A stretch of 64,000 nt of DNA from Kordia sp050633145 (lineage in GTDB: Bacteria; Bacteroidota; Bacteroidia; Flavobacteriales; Flavobacteriaceae): positions 1 to 64,000 of the forward strand of contig NZ_JBOEFY010000025.1 of assembly GCF_050633145.1 (NCBI RefSeq), written 5' to 3'. Positions 61,849-64,000 of the stretch are shown here, piece by piece (position 1 is the stretch's first letter; each line of letters begins with the position of its first letter). The notes beneath the pieces were generated by a model. That model saw nothing but the letters and a program-made list of their open reading frames with translations, did no database searches and had not been told where the DNA came from. Made by a program: the position numbers and the translations under genes.

Positions 61849-64000
61849 ATGGAAATACCGATTATACCAGGAAGAGGACTTGTAACAAGTACAGCAACAA
61901 GCATGCGTTTGGACTTTCTCGAAACAAATAATATTAAAACAGATGTGATTTCTGCATCGCGATTCGAGTTTCAAGACATTCGCGGAAATATAGAATCCTA
62001 TATAGGAAGCACCGAAATTCCGTTGGGAATTGTTGGTCCGTTGCTTTTCAATGACAATGAAAAACAAGAATTAACCTATTGTCCAGCAGGAACTTTAGAA
62101 GGTGCATTAATTGCTAGCATGAATCGTGGCGCAAAAGTTATTAGTAAAAGCAATGGCTTTTCTGCGGAAGTAAAATGGCAAAAAATGACGCGTTCGCCCA
62201 TGTTCATCTTTGAGCAAGAACAGGAAGCAAGCATTTTTGTAAACTATGTAAACGATACATTTTTAAACATCAAAGAAGCTGCGGAAGCACACACCAATCA
62301 CGGAAAATTGATAGCAATCGAACGCATTCAGCAAGAAAAAGTAGTGCATCTAAAATTTAGTTATGAAACAGGTGATGCTTCTGGACAAAATATGACGACA
62401 ACGTGTACGTGGCATGCCATGTTGTATTTGGTGGACGCATTTACAAACGCGACAGGAATTGTCCCGATTGATTTTGTGATTGAAGGAAATGGTGCTTGCG
62501 ACAAAAAAGTATCACACTATAATATAGACTCAGGAAGAGGAATTCGCGTTGTTGCCGAATGTACGATTCCCGAAGAAATCATCACGAAAGTATTACGAAC
62601 AACTTCCGATAAGTTGATGAATTGCTATCATCCATCTAAAAAACTAGCAGAAAAAGACGGAATGGTTGGCTACAATATTAATGTAGCGAATGCGATTGCG
62701 GCAATTTTTGTAGCTACAGGACAAGACTTGGCATCTATTCACGAATCAAGTGTTGGAATATTGCATTTAGAACAAAAAAATGGTGGTTTGTATCTGCAAT
62801 TAACTCTGCCAAACTTAGTCATAGGAAGTGTTGGTGGCGGAACTTCGTTGCCAAGGCAAGCACAAGCATTGGAAATAATGGATTGTTACGGAAGTGGAAA
62901 AGTGGAGCGATTTGCAAAGCTGATTGCTGGTTTTGCATTGGGATTGGAAATTTCAACATATTCCGCAATTGTAAGTGGAGAATTCGCGAAAGCACACGAA
63001 AAACTAGGAAGAAACAAACCTGTACAATGGTTATTGCCGTCGGAAGTAACCTCAAACTTTGTGCAATCGAGTTTGAATGGTTTTTTTGAAGACAAGCAAA
63101 TTCAAAACATAGAACCAAAATCGCATGCTTTATTAGAGAATGGAATTCTAACAAACATCGCATCAAAAGTCAATAAAAAAATCATAGGTTTTCTACCGTT
63201 TCAAATTGATTATATGCAAGAAAACGGAAAGGCAAACACTAAAGATGTACTTATAAAATCCAAACCGCTCGATGATGAGGTAATTAAAGGGTTACATACC
63301 ATTGCAGCTTCTATCAATCCTGAATTATCTGATATATTGAAAAAATCGAAACGACATTTAGAATACCATAATTGCCATCTCAAAGAAATTGAATTGTATA
63401 CTTATTTACATACAAACGGATTTGAAAACATGCCAAAGTATTTTGGGAAACATGTAAATCCGAAACGCGAAATTTTTATGTTGATTCAAGAATTTCTGCC
63501 TTTTGCTGAGATGAAAATTATGAACTCTGAGAATCATCCTAAAAGTTGGAAACCTGCGGATATTCTTTCCGTACTCAAAATCATTACGAAGTTCCATCAA
63601 GAAGTAACTGTGGAAGATTTTAAACATGTACAAGAATTTCAACCATGGAAATCTGCCGAACTATATAAAAAGATGATGCAGATTTTAATTGCGGAATGTG
63701 CGGCTGAAAAAGATCAAATCATATTGAAAGGATTGCACGAGGAAATTGATGAGTTACACTATCAAGCGAGTGAAATTTTGATTGAAAAAACAATCATTCA
63801 CAACGATTTTAATCCAAGGAATATTGCAGTGCGAAATAATGGAGAACCTGTTATTTACGATTGGGAATTGGCGGTAATTGATTTGCCACAGCGTGATATT
63901 GTAGAGTTTTTAAGTTTTACACTGTTGCCAGATTTCAAAAAAGATGAACTCTATTTTTATCTAAAAACACATTATCAATTGTACGATGCTGTCGATTGGA
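61849..64000 (+). CDS. HMG-CoA reductase fused to an APH-type kinase (3' end outside the window)
   Basis: 717 codons are open from the ATG at 61849 to the right edge, with no stop. Residues 1-425 are an HMG-CoA reductase of class I type: ESYIGSTEIPLGIVGPLLF, E84 in GTLEGALIASMNRG, DASGQNM around 176-182, K219 in GACDKKVSHYN, D293 in GQDLASIHESS and H383 in KAHEKLGRN. These match the catalytic Glu, Lys, Asp and His of the human enzyme. After a linker (about 425-455), residues 460 onward form an aminoglycoside-phosphotransferase kinase: K470 in VLIKSKP, an alpha-C Glu near 513, H651-x-D653-x4-N658 in IIHNDFNPRNIAV and D671 in IYDWELAVID. Both halves therefore look active. The enzyme could make and phosphorylate mevalonate or an analogue. 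The true kinase acceptor is not known. Confidence 0.88.
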   Translation, partial: MEIPIIPGRGLVTSTATSMRLDFLETNNIKTDVISASRFEFQDIRGNIESYIGSTEIPLGIVGPLLFNDNEKQELTYCPAGTLEGALIASMNRGAKVISKSNGFSAEVKWQKMTRSPMFIFEQEQEASIFVNYVNDTFLNIKEAAEAHTNHGKLIAIERIQQEKVVHLKFSYETGDASGQNMTTTCTWHAMLYLVDAFTNATGIVPIDFVIEGNGACDKKVSHYNIDSGRGIRVVAECTIPEEIITKVLRTTSDKLMNCYHPSKKLAEKDGMVGYNINVANAIAAIFVATGQDLASIHESSVGILHLEQKNGGLYLQLTLPNLVIGSVGGGTSLPRQAQALEIMDCYGSGKVERFAKLIAGFALGLEISTYSAIVSGEFAKAHEKLGRNKPVQWLLPSEVTSNFVQSSLNGFFEDKQIQNIEPKSHALLENGILTNIASKVNKKIIGFLPFQIDYMQENGKANTKDVLIKSKPLDDEVIKGLHTIAASINPELSDILKKSKRHLEYHNCHLKEIELYTYLHTNGFENMPKYFGKHVNPKREIFMLIQEFLPFAEMKIMNSENHPKSWKPADILSVLKIITKFHQEVTVEDFKHVQEFQPWKSAELYKKMMQILIAECAAEKDQIILKGLHEEIDELHYQASEILIEKTIIHNDFNPRNIAVRNNGEPVIYDWELAVIDLPQRDIVEFLSFTLLPDFKKDELYFYLKTHYQLYDAVDW

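Noticed and set aside
62819..63642. Minus-strand frames within the HMGR-kinase gene
   Set aside because: They are antisense to a clearly coding frame with conserved motifs and have no recognisable product.

Overview
The window looks like a chromosomal segment of a marine Flavobacteriaceae (Bacteroidota), most like Kordia. The evidence is low G+C, TAnnTTTG-type -7 promoter elements, a short 287-residue primary sigma factor, a type IX secretion (T9SS) C-terminal sorting domain, many Cys-anchored lipoproteins, and a precursor with the KKKNLNSLSLNK leader of Bacteroidota class I lanthipeptides. The genus is an inference from these features, not from an alignment. No rRNA, tRNA, CRISPR array, insertion sequence, prophage or integrase was seen.

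Layout. 1-8.5 kb: the end of a small peptide gene, two large secreted proteins of unknown role, a Cys-rich double-glycine peptide, a pair of paralogous Fe(II)/2-oxoglutarate oxygenases in an operon with a small secreted protein, and a divergent AlkC/AlkD-like repair protein. 8.6-14.8 kb: acetate uptake (small and large symporter subunits) and acetyl-CoA synthetase, with a SMI1/KNR4 protein and a lipoprotein between them. 14.8-19.6 kb: a TetR-controlled hydrolase/NTF2-like operon with two matching operators, then HbpS/GlcG, AraC, GNAT and SUFU proteins. 19.9-24.7 kb: an AT-rich LRR-Roc-COR (Roco) GTPase with membrane segments, a DEDDh-GIY-YIG nuclease fusion, and its S24 repressor with a symmetric operator region. 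24.8-30.4 kb: LprI-like protein, DEAD-box-type helicase, small lipoproteins, tandem-GNAT, SH3 lipoprotein.

30.6-36.1 kb: two unassigned beta-rich proteins ahead of a TPR histidine kinase/LytTR response regulator pair, two genes sharing a duplicated leader, and a lanthipeptide precursor. 36.1-42.6 kb: an ECF42-type sigma factor with its YCII/DGPF partner, DUF2867, a lipoprotein, and a TPR-CHAT protein translationally coupled to an SGNH hydrolase. 42.6-46.7 kb: a light/UV operon of DUF2256 microprotein, DASH-type cryptochrome, FeS-type photolyase and DUF2452. 46.7-54 kb: membrane PH-like protein, ECF sigma pair, serine hydrolase, arylsulfotransferase, MtfA-like peptidase and a LytS-like kinase core. 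54.4-59 kb: surface proteins, namely one T9SS cargo and two tandemly duplicated L-domain/TSP3 proteins. 59-61.7 kb: the housekeeping genes rpe, rpoD and queE.

The most striking item is at the right edge (61849 to beyond 64000): an HMG-CoA reductase with an intact catalytic set, fused in frame to an aminoglycoside-phosphotransferase-fold kinase that keeps its own catalytic residues. Second is the operon of two paralogous oxygenases upstream of a Cys-rich GG-leader peptide.
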